Below, piece after piece: positions 10,560 to 22,698 of a stretch of 64,000 bases of DNA. How positions within the stretch are numbered: the first letter of the stretch is position 1; the number at the start of each line of letters is the position of its first letter. The notes under the pieces were generated by a model that saw only the letters and a list, made by a program, of their open reading frames with translations, was not told where the DNA came from and did not search any database. The stretch lies in assembly GCF_963082655.1 (NCBI RefSeq), contig NC_081553.1, positions 43,405,760-43,469,759 of the forward strand, in the 5' to 3' direction. The translations under genes and the position numbers were made by a program. The DNA is from Stomoxys calcitrans. Its lineage: Eukaryota; Arthropoda; Insecta; Diptera; Muscidae.

Positions 10560-10745
10560 CCCATAGACCGACCGCCCGATCTTCCGATATTAAGGCCATA
10601 AAAGTTCCATTTATTACCCGACTTCGATGAAACTTAGTACAGTGAACTCTGGTTCACCCCTACCCATTCCCGTCAAATGTGGTCCAGATCGGACCACATT
10701 TGAATATAGCTGCCATATAGATCGATTTGCTGATATAGAGTATTA
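10560..10745 (+). repeat. DINE internal units (partial)
   Basis: CCATAGACCGACCGCCCGAT to GAATATAGCTGCCATATAGA is one and a half copies of the internal unit without either end, placed at the start of the G element. Confidence 0.6.
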
Positions 10746-12060
10746 GGATTATAAAAGGAGCATTTTTCATCCGTATAAACTGAAAAACTGCAGAACCGAT
10801 TTTCTCGAAATTTTTGCATATCATGTAGGTTGGTCTGGAAAGAAACATAGGCTATACAATTTTTCGGTATCGGAAGGGGGACGGACTCTCCCCCTCATGC
10901 TAAAAACACAACCTAAAATCAAAAGTGGACCGATTGGGACAATATAGGTATCAAATGAATGGTAATGGAGAGTGGATACGAATGTATTCGGGAGTAGATT
11001 TTGAATCTGGCATACAAAATCAGATCGAAGTATAGGGGTACACGCCACACCTCAAAAACGCCATTAGACCCATAATGACTATATGATACTTGGCTGAACC
11101 GATTTTCTTAACATTTTCATAGATTGTATACGTTTGTCTGGAAGGAAACATGGACTATATAATTTTTAGATATCGGGTGGATGCGGACCCTGCCCCTTAC
11201 TCCAAAAACGCCACCCATATCCGAAAGTGGTCCGATGGGCACAATAAGGGTATCAAATGAAAGGTATTGGAGACCAGAAAACGAATAGGGTATTAAAATT
11301 TGGGTCCAAGTACCCAGCGGCCCTGCCAAACCCAAAACTCCTCTAAAAAGATATATTCGAAGTTCATGTCAATATGGGGCTCAAATGAAAAGTATTAGGC
11401 AGTAGATTACAAATATGGCATGAAACATTAGGTCCAAGTAATGGGAGGTCGCCCACCCCCAAATACCCCCAAATGGTTATATTAGCCGACCATGGCTATA
11501 TGGTCCCAAATACCTTTCATTTGATCCATTATGACAATATGGGACTCAAATGAAAGGTATTTGAGAGTAGAAAACGAATTTGATATCCAATTTTGGAACC
11601 AAGTGTTTTGGGGTACATCCTGAAGCACCCCCAAACTTAACTTCATTTTCTTTAGAAATAAAGGACGAATTTGATATCTATTTTCAGTGCAAAGTGCCGG
11701 TGGCGGCCTCAGCCCCAAAACACCCCCTTCATATTTACCAGTCTTGGCAATATGGGGCTCAAACGAAAAGGGATTTTGAAGTGCAGCACGAATTTGATAT
11801 CCATATTTGAGACGAAATGTCTGAGGTGCCAATTTTTTTAAATGACCATGCATGGCATTGTACCTCGCAAATGTCGCCAACATTAAAAGGGAATAAACAC
11901 CGCTTTGTCCGATGTTCTCGCCAGGATTCGAACGCTTTTAACGTCATAGTCTACAATGGCACGAATTCGATATCCGCATTCAGGGCGGAGTCTCACCTCA
12001 CCCTAAAAAGATATTAGAGTGTGAAAGAAGACGTAGCGGAGCGGGCCCCGTCCAGCTAGT
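10746..12060 (+). mobile_element. G-family repeat with Helitron-like CTAG-T end
   Basis: Repeated blocks read GGGACTCAAATGAAAGGTAT, GGAGTAGA..ACGAAT.. and GGGGCGGCC..CCCCAAAACACC, spaced about 150-170 bp. The right end is GCGGAGCGGGCCCCGTCC then AGCTAG|T (CTAG at 12056-12059). A second copy ends alike at 25526-25529. A CTRR 3' end before T is the Helitron hallmark; no Rep/helicase coding is present. Confidence 0.6.
11843..11945 (-). mobile_element. tRNA-derived SINE fragment
   Basis: On the minus strand it has the B box GTTCGAATCCTGGCGAGAAC followed by decayed body text to CATGCATGGTCATT. It lacks head and tail. Confidence 0.6.
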
Positions 12061-12682
12061 CCTATTATATTGAAACTATTTATTGAAGCTATTCAACTTT
12101 ATAAATACTCTATGAACTTTCGCTGGCATTCCAAAATCTTTTCTACAAATCTAAAAACTGTATCTGATAAAGAATAAATTTGAGTTATTTTGTTGTCAAA
12201 AATTACCATGCAATTAACACCCTGCCGTTTTATGATTTGGCCTATATGGCCACTGACTGTGCCTTTTTTTCTCTCCATGCCGATCTCTATGCCAATAATC
12301 ATATCATACATTCACTTGCCTAAATGAGAATCGGCCAATTTCTTTTTGTTTTACCCATCTATCAGAGCAGACCGCAAATTTTTGAATTTTTCACCGACAT
12401 ATAATTTGTATAGTTTGGCAAGGCGGGTGGTAATAGTGTAGTCATTAAGTTGTGTACGTGCCAAAAATTAACAAATTGTTCGTTTCCTCTGGTCTTTGTC
12501 TTTGTTTGCTTGCTTTATTGTATGTTAATCATAAAACTATAAATGAGCCGCAAAGTCTACCGTATGGTGTTGTGGCTAACAAATAGACTTTAAAAATCAT
12601 CGAAACGCCACAGAGAACAATGCTTGAGAAGACAAGTGACCCATATTTTGGGGTGTTAATGTTTGTTTTGTCTTCAGCTTTT
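12061..12682. other. AT-rich spacer, no gene recognised
   Basis: The sequence looks single-copy. The frames at 12099-12311 and 12529-12765 (minus) show no domain and run into repeat DNA. Confidence 0.5.
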
Positions 12683-15403
12683 TCATACCCTCCACCATAG
12701 GATGGGTGTAGACTAATTTCGTCATTCTGTTTGTAACACCTCGAAATAGGCGTCTGAGACCCCATAAGGTATGAATATTCTTGATCGTCATGTCATTTGA
12801 AGTCGATCTAGCCATGTCCGTCTGTCCGTCTGTCTGTCGAAAGCACGCTAATTTTCGAAGGAGTAAGGCAAGCCGCCTGAAATTTTGCACAAATACTTTT
12901 TATTAGTGTAGGTCAGTTGGGATTGTAAATGGGCCAAATCGGTCCATCTTTTGATGTAGCTGCCATATAAACCGATATTGGGTCTTGACGTCTTGAGCCT
13001 CTAGATCGCGCAATATTCGACCGATTTAACTGAAATTTTGCACGTGGTGTTTTGGTATCACTTCCAAAAACTGCGCTAGGTATGGTTTAAAGCGGTCCAT
13101 GTTTTGATTTAGCTGCCATATATACCGATATTGGGTCTTGACGTCTTGAGCCTCTAGAGGGCGCAATTTTCGACCGATTTAACTGAAATTTTGCACGTGG
13201 TGTTTTGGTGTCACTTCCAACAACTGCGCTAGGTATGGCTTAAATCGGTCCATGTTTTGATATAGCTGCCATATAAAACGGTATTGGGTCTTGACGTCTC
13301 GAGCCTCTAGATCGCGCAATATTCGACCGATTTAACTGAAATTTTGCACGTGGTGTTTTGGTATCACTTCCAAAAACTGCGCTAGGTATGGTTTAAATCG
13401 GTCCATGTTTTGATTTAGCTGCCATATATACCGATATTGGGTCTTGACGTCTTGAGCCTCTAGAGGGCGCAATTATAGTCCGATATGCAGAAATTTTGCA
13501 CGTGGTGTTTTGCTATCACTTCCAACAACTGCGGTGGTTTAAATCGGTCTTTGTTTTGATATAGCTGCCATATAAACCGATTTTGGGTCTTGATGTCTCG
13601 AGCCTCTAGATGGCGCAATTTTCAACCGATTTAACTGAAATTTTGCACGTGGTGTTTTGGTATCACTTCCAACAACTACGATTAGTATGGTTTAAATCGG
13701 TCTATATTTTGATATAGCTGCCATATAAACCCATCTTGGGTCTTGACTTCTTGAGCCTCTAGAGGGCGCACTTATCGTCCGATATGACCGAAATTGTGCA
13801 CGTGGAGTTTTGCTATCACTTTCAACAACGGTGTTAAGTATGATTCAAATCGGTATATAACCTGATACAGCTGTCATATAAATCGATATGGGGTATTGAC
13901 TTCTTGAGATTACCAGAGACTCACGGAGACACCAGAATATTGGAATAATGACGTTGATCGAAGGTTTATAAGAACTAAATTTATGGTGAAGGAATCCCTG
14001 AGAAGCTTCAAACCATTTAAGTCACCCGGACCTATTTTATCGCCACTTCTAAGGGTGACCAAATGACGATGTTATAATACTTCTAAGGGGTAAGGATACG
14101 AACGAGCTATGCAGAATTGCTGAAAGGTTCTTGCATATGGCATATGACTGGGCTAGACCCAGAGGTCTCAATGTTACCTCGAGGAAGGCGAAGGTGGGCC
14201 AATTTAACGCACCACATTTCCTCAATAAGACGATTTCGATATCTGACAAGGTCAAATACTTAGGTGTGATCTTGGACAGGAAACTGAATTGAAAGTGTCA
14301 CATTCAGGAGCGTACTGAGAAGGCTCACAGATGTTGGGCACTATGTAGACGGGCCGTAGGCTCAAAATGGGGTCTGAACCCAGGAGCGTGATCAATACTT
14401 ACTTACGCCTTAGTAGTTTGGTGGACTGCTATGGAGAAAAAGTGCAACATAAGGACCATACAACAGGTTCAGAGAACATGTTGTCTTGGCATAGGCGGTA
14501 AGGACCACGTCCACTAGGGCACTGGAGACTATTCTAGATATCCGACCCATTGACATACATATAAAGTGTGGGGCGGCCATTGCGGCTATGAGACCTAAGG
14601 CGATGGGAGAATGGATTGGGAATGGGAGCTGCTCATACCATCGCGGTATAATCGAGGCGACGATAGGAAACCTGGAAGGAAGGGAAGAGGTTTCGGTAAA
14701 AACCTATATCGTGACTAGAGCTCAATCACGGACGGTTTTTGTACCCCTTTTTGAGGCTCTTGGATATATTTGGAATTTTGAGGTCATTTCAAAATGAAGG
14801 GGTTAAGGTTAATTAGCTTTGAGGATGACGTATTCATCTTTTTTGTGTGGCCGTTCAGAGTGCATATAGTATGGACAATGGCTTGACGTAAACCGTCGAA
14901 ACATAAAGTTGGTGCTATTCACTAATATTAGATGTGTTCAGGGTACCTCTCCTAGATGGGGTGGACCTACCGAGTATTCAGTACTGAAAGGGGTCCTGAC
15001 AAGTCATTGCAATGTCGCAATTCTCTTCCGATTTGGCAGAAATTTTGTACAACGGCTTCTCTCATGACCTTCAATATACGTGTCTTATATGGTCTGAATC
15101 GATCAACAGCTTGATACAACTCCCACATAAACCTATCTCCCGATTTTGCTTCTTGAGCCCCTACAAGGCGCCATTCTTAGCCGAGTAAACTGAAATATTA
15201 CACAATGACTTCTACAATGTTCAGCATTCATTAATGGCCCGAATCGGATTATAACTTGATATAGTTCCAATAGCATAATAGTTCTTATTCAATATTCTAT
15301 GTTTGCCTAAAAAGAGATACCGCGCATAGAACTCGACAAATGCGATCCATGGTGGAGGGTATATAAGATTCGGCCCGGCCGAACTTGGCACGCTCTTACT
15401 TGT
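12683..15403 (-). mobile_element. DINE/Helentron-like element interrupted by a LINE relic
   Basis: The H end is CATACCCTCCACCATAGG plus ATGGGTGTA at 12684, then TTTCGTCATTCTGTTTGTAA, CCATGTCCGTCTGTCCGTCT and GCACGCTAATTTTCGAAGG. Six clean internal units (GGTCTTGACGTCTTGAGCC ... AAATTTTGCACGTGGTGTTT) lie at 12960-13905 with a 151-153 bp period. The array resumes at 15010 after the LINE relic. The P end is GGTGGAGGGTATATAAGA and the palindrome TTCGGCCCGGCCGAA (15369-15383), ending CTTACTTGTTTT. Confidence 0.87.
13908..15000 (+). pseudogene. Non-LTR retrotransposon pol relic nested in a DINE-like element
   Basis: An open run from 13908 includes FMVKESLRSFKPFKSPGP, the start of the RT fingers. 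At about 14045 it jumps to ERAMQNC..RFLHMAYDWARPRGLNV and KVKYLGVILDRKLN (in-frame stop after it) plus AHRCWALCRRAVGSKWGLNP, the thumb region. The catalytic FADD-type core is therefore deleted. At 14450-14800 fragments of the RNase H/tail region remain (HRGIIEATIGNLEGREEVS). Multiple stops and frame changes. It is flanked on both sides by the same DINE array. Confidence 0.75.
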
Positions 15404-16174
15404 TTTCTGTTAATTTTTGTATTCTCGTGTGTTTTTTGCAATTCAAAACTGGGCGATTTAAAATGGATCGAAAAGTATGTGAATGTGATACTATGTGGAT
15501 CATCTATTCAATGATCTATTGTTGAAGTTAAGTGACCACATAAAGGGGCGTATGATTAACAGTGGAGGTGTTGAAATTTCTTTTGCTTAAGGCATACACA
15601 TTCACTCAACCTGCCAAAAAAACAAAAAAAAATGGGTTGACTTGGCATGGGCCATTGTTGGTAGCCTGTGAAGTCATGGCAAACAACTTTTCAAGATAAA
15701 TGTGTATTTGTTTCTTTGGTCTAGCAATTCAAATTTTTTCTATATATACAATAACTGTTATTTTACATTTGTAGTCTACAATTAACAAATTACTAAAATC
15801 ATACGCTTTAATTAGAGGTTTTTTTTTTGGAATGGGCCTCACCTTCCTGGGTGAAAGTGTAAATGAAGTTTTTATTTCCAATTGACACATAAATGAACAT
15901 TTGCTCTAAATTCTAGCTTAGTTTAGGATTTTTGGCTATGTTGTTTAGAATTCAATTGCAAGGGATATACGGGAGGTCTATACAATGGTTTATAAGTGGA
16001 AAAGGTCTTGGTGCCTACAGTAGTCAAAGAAATGGACATCCTTCTAAAAGGATTTGGTGACTCATGAGAATGATCACTGGGCATAACACGTCTTTAAGCC
16101 GTATAAGTTCATGGTGCACAGGTAGATGTTGGCAGATGGCTTCGACTGTCTGGCTAAGGTTTACTTCGGGTTTT
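15404..16174. other. Single-copy-looking spacer
   Basis: AT-rich, with A and T runs near 15625 and 15822. I see no exon, RNA gene or family member. Confidence 0.5.
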
Positions 16175-17069
16175 TATACCCTCCACCATAGGAGCGGGTA
16201 TACTAATCCCGTCATTCTGTTTGTAACTCCGTCTAAGACCCCATATAGCGCATATATTCTCGATCTAACTTTCGAAGGAGTAAAGCAAGCCGCTTGAAAT
16301 ATTGCACAAATACTTCTTCTTAGTGTATGTCGGTCGGATTGTAAATGGGCTATATCGGTCCATGTTTTGATACTGCTGCCATATAAACCGATCTTGGATC
16401 TTGACTTCTTGAGCCACCAAAGGGCACAATTCTTATCCGATCTGGCTGATATGCTGCTTGAGGTGTTTTATTATGACTTCCAACAACTATGTTCAATATG
16501 GTTTAAATCGGTCCACAACCTGATATAGCTGTCATATAAACCGATCTCGGATCTTGACTTCTTGAGCGTCTAGGGGGCGCAATTCTTATCCGATTTGGCT
16601 GCAATTTTGTAGGAGGTGTTCTGTTATGACTTCCAACAACTGTGCTAAGTATGGTTAAAATCGATATATAACCTAATATAGCTGCCATATAAACTGATCT
16701 GGGATCATGACTTCTTGAGCCTCAAAGGGTGTAATTATTGTCCAATTTGGCTGAAATTTTGTACAATTGCTTATCCCATGTTTCTAATATGGTCCGAAAC
16801 GTGTTATAGCCTAATACCGTTCCCATATAAAGCGATTTTAATATCAATTTTTATTCGAATTGTCTGAAATTTTGCATAATGGCTTCTACTTCGTACTCCA
16901 ATATTCAATTCAATTATTGTCCGAATCGGACCATAACTTGATATAGCTCCAATATTATAGAAATTCATTTCTTTTATCGATTGTTTGCCTAAAAAGAGAT
17001 ATTGGGAAAAGAACTCGACAAATGCAATCTATGGTACATACGATTCGAAATTAGCACGCTTTTACTTTT
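16175..17069 (-). mobile_element. DINE/Helentron-like element, microsatellite block deleted
   Basis: The H end is TATACCCTCCACCATAGG plus AGCGGGTATA, then CGTCATTCTGTTTGTAACTC. The text jumps from TATTCTCGATCTAA straight to CTTTCGAAGGAGTAAAGC, losing the GTCCGTC microsatellite. About four internal units follow (16330-16960). The P end is decayed (CGATTCGAAATTAGCACGCT then TTTACTTTTT). Confidence 0.82.
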
Positions 17070-17199
17070 TTGGACTCATATCTTGGAGTGAAGCTACTTC
17101 TACAGGTATCGGCACGCATATATTGAGGACAAGTCGGTCGATACTGAACTTCATAGTGTTATTCATCAACTCAAGAGGACTCTTCTTTCAAAGAAATTC

Positions 17200-17760
17200 A
17201 CTTTGACAAAGTTTCTGGACATTAACGAGACCGTCACTATGTGCCCGTATAAAGCATAACGATTTGGAACATGAATACGATTTTAAATAGGAACTTTGTG
17301 ATCATTGGATGTATGGGACCACTACGGTAGAGGTGAATGTTATCAGAGATACGCCACAGGGCCATTTCACCTCTGTTGTAGATTCTTGTGTCTGATGGGA
17401 TTCTGTCGAGACTTGATGCATTAGGAGTCAGTGGTCACGACTTTTTGACCAACGAAGAGCGACTGAAGCGCGAATGAAAGCTGATCTGCTAGTATTTTAC
17501 ACGCAATCAAAATTTGCCGGAGTTTAGTTTGCAGAGACTGCAAGGAACAATTCTTGGAACTATTAGGATCAGCAAAATTCCTTGGGCTGGTTCTAAACAG
17601 TAACCTGATCTGGGGCCTAAATAGGAAATAAAGACTAGGAAATGTTTTCGCTTCTCTCTTTTCCAGCCAAAGGCTCGTGAGACCAATAAAGCATTCGCCG
17701 CACTGTATTCGTGGTTAAGGCTCCTAGCCACCTCACAAGTAACCATATGGGGTTAACGAC
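17200..17760 (+). pseudogene. Non-LTR retrotransposon RT relic
   Basis: Fragments in changing frames: DTPQG followed by SPLLWILVSDG-like text at 17350-17400 (the RT motif around PQGG.LSPLLW), then SGHDFLTNEERLKRE, then KFLGLVLNSNLIWG at about 17575 (the LGV.LD..L.W thumb motif). Stops throughout. It is distinct from the next relic. Confidence 0.6.
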
Positions 17761-17999
17761 TTAGATAAATGGACTTCCATATTTTTTTGCTGAGCTCGGC
17801 AGCTAACCAGCGGACGAAAGCGGCGGCGGTGCGGCTGGAACAAAAATAATCGGCGGCTAAACGCAGCACAGTTGAAAAATGTCAAAAAATAGTGATAAAT
17901 ATGACGTGTGGAACGGCATACGAAATATCGATTAGTTAGAGCTGAGGTGTTACCGAGATCGTTTTCAAAATTTCAAGGCCTTAGGTGGTCCGTGCGATT
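17761..17999. other. Spacer with a short dispersed motif
   Basis: GC-rich patch GGCGGCGGTGCGGCTGGAAC at about 17820. TTAGAGCTGAGGTGTTACCG and the following 50 bases resemble 10499-10555, a shared but unassigned repeat. Confidence 0.4.
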
Positions 18000-18900
18000 C
18001 TTGGCGGGTTCCTAAATTTGGTCACCTCGTCATTTCGAAAAATTGTTCAGTCTGCCAAATCTTTATTTGTAGTCCGATTTTCAAAATTCAAATTTTTGCT
18101 AGATAGTGCTCAAAAATACCGCTTAGGGTATATAATGTCTTCACTGGTTTCGGGGATATGGAAGTGCTTGGAAATCTCTTTCGTGTTAAGCTAGTGGAAC
18201 AAAATTTCTGTGAAAGCTTGAAGAAGATTGACAAACAGTTGTCTACTGTTGGTGATTGAGCCAAAGAGCATCCCGAAACTTAAAAGGTATGAAAAAGAGT
18301 CATTCGTTGCATTCGTGGTCTCCGAGCCAATGAACAACCGTTACTTTTTAGTGAGAACGAAGTTAAAAATTTTATACGCCGCGACAACTCGTCCTAAGCT
18401 CTGGGCCCTGACGGTATCTCTAGACTAACTCTAAAATATCTGAAGTCGAGCACTTGACCTAGGCCCTCTACCTCTATCTGAACGAAGTCGAGCAAGGCCG
18501 ACACTCGAGGCCATATTTCTCACTACCATTGTTGGAGAATTTCCATTTGCTGAGCATCAGTATGAATGTAATATCCGTTGCCAAGTCTTCAGCCACATTG
18601 CTCAGTATATGGACAGTGGTTCCATATGATTGATCCAAATATCCCAAAAATCTTGGTGTCACATTTGACAGCCTACACAGGTTAGAAGTAAAAAAACAAG
18701 GTCCACAAACCACTTACCGGAAGCACTTGGGAAACTGACAAAGAAACGTAGTTGATATCATACAGGAAATTTGACCGGTGATTGGTAAGCTCTGAGAGGC
18801 GCGATGTGGACTGAGCAATAGGCATTGCAATAAGATTCAAACCTACAAGAAATTTGATCTATGAACTGCGACGGGCTTTTACATTTTCATGTGGATCACC
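18000..18900 (+). pseudogene. Jockey-type LINE RT relic with deletions
   Basis: ALGPDGISRLTLKYLK at about 18395 matches the fingers motif of jockey-clade RTs. It is followed by LTYLNEVEQG.., PLLENFHLLSIS (usual PLAEHQHGF region) and NLGVTFDSLHRLEVKKQGP at about 18650 (usual PKILGVTFD). The RT core with the aspartate pair is missing between them, and stops and frameshifts occur. Confidence 0.65.
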
Positions 18901-18915
18901 TCGGGGTTTCAACTA

Positions 18916-19153
18916 TTGGGTTGCCCAAAAAGTAATTGCGGATTTTTCATATAATCGGCGTTGACAAATTTTTTCAACGGCTTGTGACTCTGTAATTGCA
19001 TTCTTTCTTCTGTCAGTTATCAGCTGTTATTTTTAGCTTGCTTTAGAAAAAAAGTGTAAAAAAAGTATATTTGATTAAAGTTCATTCTAAGTTTTATTAA
19101 AAATGAATTTACTTTCTTTTAAAAAATCCGCAATTACTTTTTGGGCAACCCAA
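18916..19153 (+). mobile_element. Mariner-type MITE, 238 bp, intact ends
   Basis: TA target duplication at 18914-18915 and 19154-19155. Both ends are perfect: TTGGGTTGCCCAAAAAGTAA and its inverse. This is one of the best-preserved copies. Confidence 0.9.
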
Positions 19154-19399
19154 TAGTTCAACTAATTCCAACTGTAATAGTTTTTGTTTGCATTTATTTC
19201 CATGTTACGACACACAATTACATTACAAGCCTTAAATTTTCAACTAATTCCAAGTCTTGCAGGGTTTATTTTTATTTATTTCCATGTTATGATACATAAT
19301 TACATTAAAAGCCTTAAATTTTCACACAACTCCATTATGGTTTTGTATTATGATTTGCTGTATGCGTTATGCTATCAATAATAAAACAAAAAACGATCA

Positions 19400-20110
19400 A
19401 TGGGAGTTGTTGCTTTCGCACATTCAAATGCTTGCTTTGGGGTGAATATTTCTTTATCTCGTGAATATTACCAAACAATGTATGTGTTGTATTTTCTGGT
19501 ACTTGGCACACCCAGAGAAAAGCTATGCTCATTTCAGTACCATACGGTATTGATGGTAAAACAAAACATCGTATGGTACATTAACAATACCGGATGGTAT
19601 ATGTGAAACATAAAATGATTAATACCGTTTGGTACTAGCCTTATTTCCGAACTGGTATTGGTTTTAATACTAATATGTTATTGGTTTTAGCATCAGACCG
19701 TTATTGGTTTTAGTACCAAACAGTTGTTGATTACTCCACCAACTAATGAAAAAAAAAAAAAACCATTGAAAATAATTTTAGTCAAATTTCGATAATTTAT
19801 GGTAATATTGGGTTGTCCAAAAAGTAATTGCATATTTTTTAAAAGAAAGTAAATTAATTTTTAATAAAACTTAGAATGAACATTAATCAAATATACTTTT
19901 TTTACACTTTTATTCTAAAGCAAGCTAAAAGTAACTGCTGATAACTGACAGAAGAAAGAATGCAATTACAGATTTTTTTTATTTCCATTTTCACAGCTTT
20001 CGAGTATTCGAACAGATTTTTACGCACTCAGATTGTATTAAAGCATTTTTTAAGAGTTTCCTTTGTCTGGTATTGATTTAATGCCAAATGGTATTAAAAA
20101 TCTTTGACAA
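19400..20110 (-). repeat. TTTGGTATTA palindrome repeat region
   Basis: Many inverted and direct copies of ACCAAACGGTATTA variants occur (AGTACCATACGGTATTGATG at about 19530, TAATACCGTTTGGTACTAGC at about 19620, GTATTGATTTAATGCCAAAT at about 20070). The block at 20065-20110 matches 28808-28852 in reverse complement, so this and 28780-29490 belong to one family. A truncated MITE sits inside. Confidence 0.55.
19808..19973 (-). mobile_element. Mariner-type MITE, truncated
   Basis: It starts TTGGGTTGTCCAAAAAGTAA after TA and matches the family until GCAATTACAGA, then stops in a T run. About 65 bp including the right terminal repeat are missing. Confidence 0.85.
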
Positions 20111-20339
20111 TGACGTGAACAAAATAATACCAGGAATTGGCAAACAGCCGTAATTTTTCCTATCATTGCAGTCATTTGTCTGTTGCTCTAATGATTTTTG
20201 CCATTGGACATTCCAGCATTTTTGTACTGTGCCCACAGTGAAGTGAAGAGCGCGCAATTATGGACAAGCCCATGGGTTTGCTTGGGATTATTTACGTGAA
20301 TTCGTACACAGTAATGTGCATTGGTGTAAGTACTCGATT

Positions 20340-20490
20340 TTGTGAGGTACTATGTCACGTAAAACTTCTCTCCAAAGACGTGTCGCACTGCGGCACGCCG
20401 TTCGGTCTCGGCTATAAAAGGAGGCCCCTTATTATTGTGCTTAAACTTGAATCGGACTGCATTCATTGATATGTGAGAAGTTTGCCCTTG
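20340..20490 (+). mobile_element. tRNA-derived SINE, 5'-truncated
   Basis: It begins inside the body (GTGAGGTACTATGTCACG), runs through CGCACTGCGGCACGCCGTTC and ATTGATATGTGAGAAGTTTG, and ends at a T run. Both pol III boxes are absent. Confidence 0.75.
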
Positions 20491-21595
20491 TTTTTTTTTA
20501 TATGAGAGACACAAGAAAATTGGAATTATTGGTCTGGTAAACGAATAATCGTTTGTGGCTTTCGATACATTTAAGCAATTAAAGAGTTTTTGGTTTACAA
20601 TAAAAGAAAGGGCCTTTTATGGTAGACGAAGCTTCAAAAGGGTTTACAATAAACAAAGTTAGTTAAGTTCAATAATGCTATGTTTATAGCTAACGTTTTA
20701 TTTGTTGAAGCAAAACATTATTCAGTTACAAAAAGAAGAAAAACTTTGTAATAAATTTTTTTTTTTTTGAAAAAATTTCCCAAAGATTTTATTTTATTGC
20801 GTGTAGACATAACTAGACGCTGTCATAGCAGTATTTATTGGGTAGTTATATTAGCAGCCATCTAAATCACCCTCTTGTGGAGAGGCATTCCCTCCCTTAA
20901 GACGTCCGATTGGATCTAACATGATATAGAGCGGGAGGTTCCGTGTTAGAAGAGAAAATCTTTATATCAAGCATATCAGGCGGGTCTAATTTACAAGTGA
21001 ATGTTGTTCTTGGAGACCAAGCATCAGCCATAGCACCTGAAAAGTTTAACCTACCTTGGCCAATCAGTTTTGGGTCAACTACGTTTCTGCAGATGCAGCC
21101 ACCTCAATTTGTACTGGCCTCAAGTTTATGCCAACATAGTGCGTGTGCATACATGTGTGATCAGGGATCACAGCTGACGTGTGTGGTACACGTCAGCTGT
21201 TAATGAGCCCAGCCAATCCCTTCTGGACGCACCCCACCCAAGTCAAAAACGTATTAAGGATGAAGAGACAACATATTGCTATGACAACTAAAAGTGAATA
21301 AAGATCTTCGTATAATATGAAAAATGGATACCCTCATTAGAACCTTCTAAACTTACAATCCATAGATATTTTATGTTATAAAATTTAGTGAATGTGTTGT
21401 ACAGTTCCGTTTTACTTGCACTTACTTTGATCCCACATAAAGAAAAGAGAAACGATTACATACCTGAAAATGAAAAAGGTAAAGTTTCAATTAGAATTAA
21501 GGTCTGAAGTTAAAAAAAATCGTAAGAGCTTAAAGGAAAACGAATGATAAAATTTAGAACGATACCCAGTTAACAAAATAACATCTTAACTAAAA
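20491..21595. other. Single-copy-looking spacer
   Basis: No exon recognised. The 86-codon frame at 20943-21203 has no domain I know. It contains the hairpin listed next and a scrap shared with about 10195 (CTGCAGATGCAGCCAC). Confidence 0.4.
21171..21199. repeat. Perfect 12-bp inverted repeat (hairpin)
   Basis: The arms CAGCTGACGTGT (21171-21182) and ACACGTCAGCTG (21188-21199) are exact reverse complements with a 5-nt GTGGT loop. Each arm holds a TGACGT half-site (CRE/bZIP-like) and an E-box-like CAGCTG. Confidence 0.75.
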
Positions 21596-22694
21596 TTAGA
21601 GGCTCAAGAAGTCAAGATCCCAAATCGGCTTATATGGCAGCTATATCAGGTTATGAACCGATTTGAACCTTATTTGGCACAGTTGTTGAAAGTCATAATA
21701 AAATACGTCATGCAAAATTTCATCCAAATCGGATAGGAATTGCGCCCTCTAGAAGCTCAAGAAGTCAAGTCCCAAGATCGGTTTATATGACAGCTATATC
21801 AGGTTATGGACCGATTTGAACCATACTTTGCACAGTTGTTGGATGTCATAACAAAACACGTCGTGCAGAATTTCATCCAAATCGGATAGGAATTGCGCCC
21901 TCTACAGGCTCAAGAAGTCAAGTCCCCAGATCGGTTTATATGACAGCTATATCAGGTTATGGATCGATGCGAACCATACTTTGCACAGTTGTTGGATATC
22001 ATAACAAAACACGTCGTGCGAAATTTCATTCTGATCGGATAAGAATTGCGCCCTCTAGAGGCTCAAGAAGTCAAGACCCAAGATCGGTTTATATGGCAGC
22101 TATATTATGTTATGGACCGATTTGAACCATACCTTTCACAGTTATGGGAAATCATAACAAAATACTTCGAGCAAAATTTCTTTCAAATCGGATACGAATT
22201 GCGCCCTCTAGAACCTCAAGAAGTCAACTCCCCAGATCGGTTTATATGACAGGTATATCAGGTTATGGACCGATGCGAATCATACTTTGCACAGTTATTG
22301 GATATCATAACAAAACACGTCGTGCAGAAATTCATTTCAAACGGATAAGAATTACGCCCTCTAGAGGCTTAAGAAGTCAAGACCCAAGATCGATTTATAT
22401 GGCAGCTATATCAAAACATAGACCAATTTGGCCCATTTACAATCCCAACCGACCTACACTCATAACAAGTATTTGTGCAAAATTTCAAGCGGCTAGCTTT
22501 ACTCGTTCAAAAGTTAGCGTGCTCTCTACAGACAGACGGACGGACGGACAAACGGACGGACATGGCTAGATCGACTTAAAATTACATGGCGATCAAGAAT
22601 AAATAGACTTTATGGAGTCTTAGACGCATATTTCGAGGTGTTACAAACAGAATGACGAAATTAGTATACCCCCATCCTATGGTGGAGGGCATAC
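21596..22694 (+). mobile_element. DINE/Helentron-like element, P end missing
   Basis: It opens inside an internal unit (AGAGGCTCAAGAAGTCAAGA). Five to six units follow to 22420 (GGTTTATATGACAGCTATAT ... GTTGTTGGATGTCATAAC). Then come the core in reverse (GACAGACGGACGGACGGACA, CATGGCTAGATCGAC) and the H hairpin CCCATCCTATGGTGGAGGGC. A MITE follows within 5 bp. Confidence 0.85.
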
Positions 22695-22698
22695 AAAT

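Noticed and set aside
20943..21203. 86-codon frame with several Cys near its end
   Set aside because: No signal peptide, homologous motif or splice context; part of it shares a scrap with the unidentified repeat near 10195.
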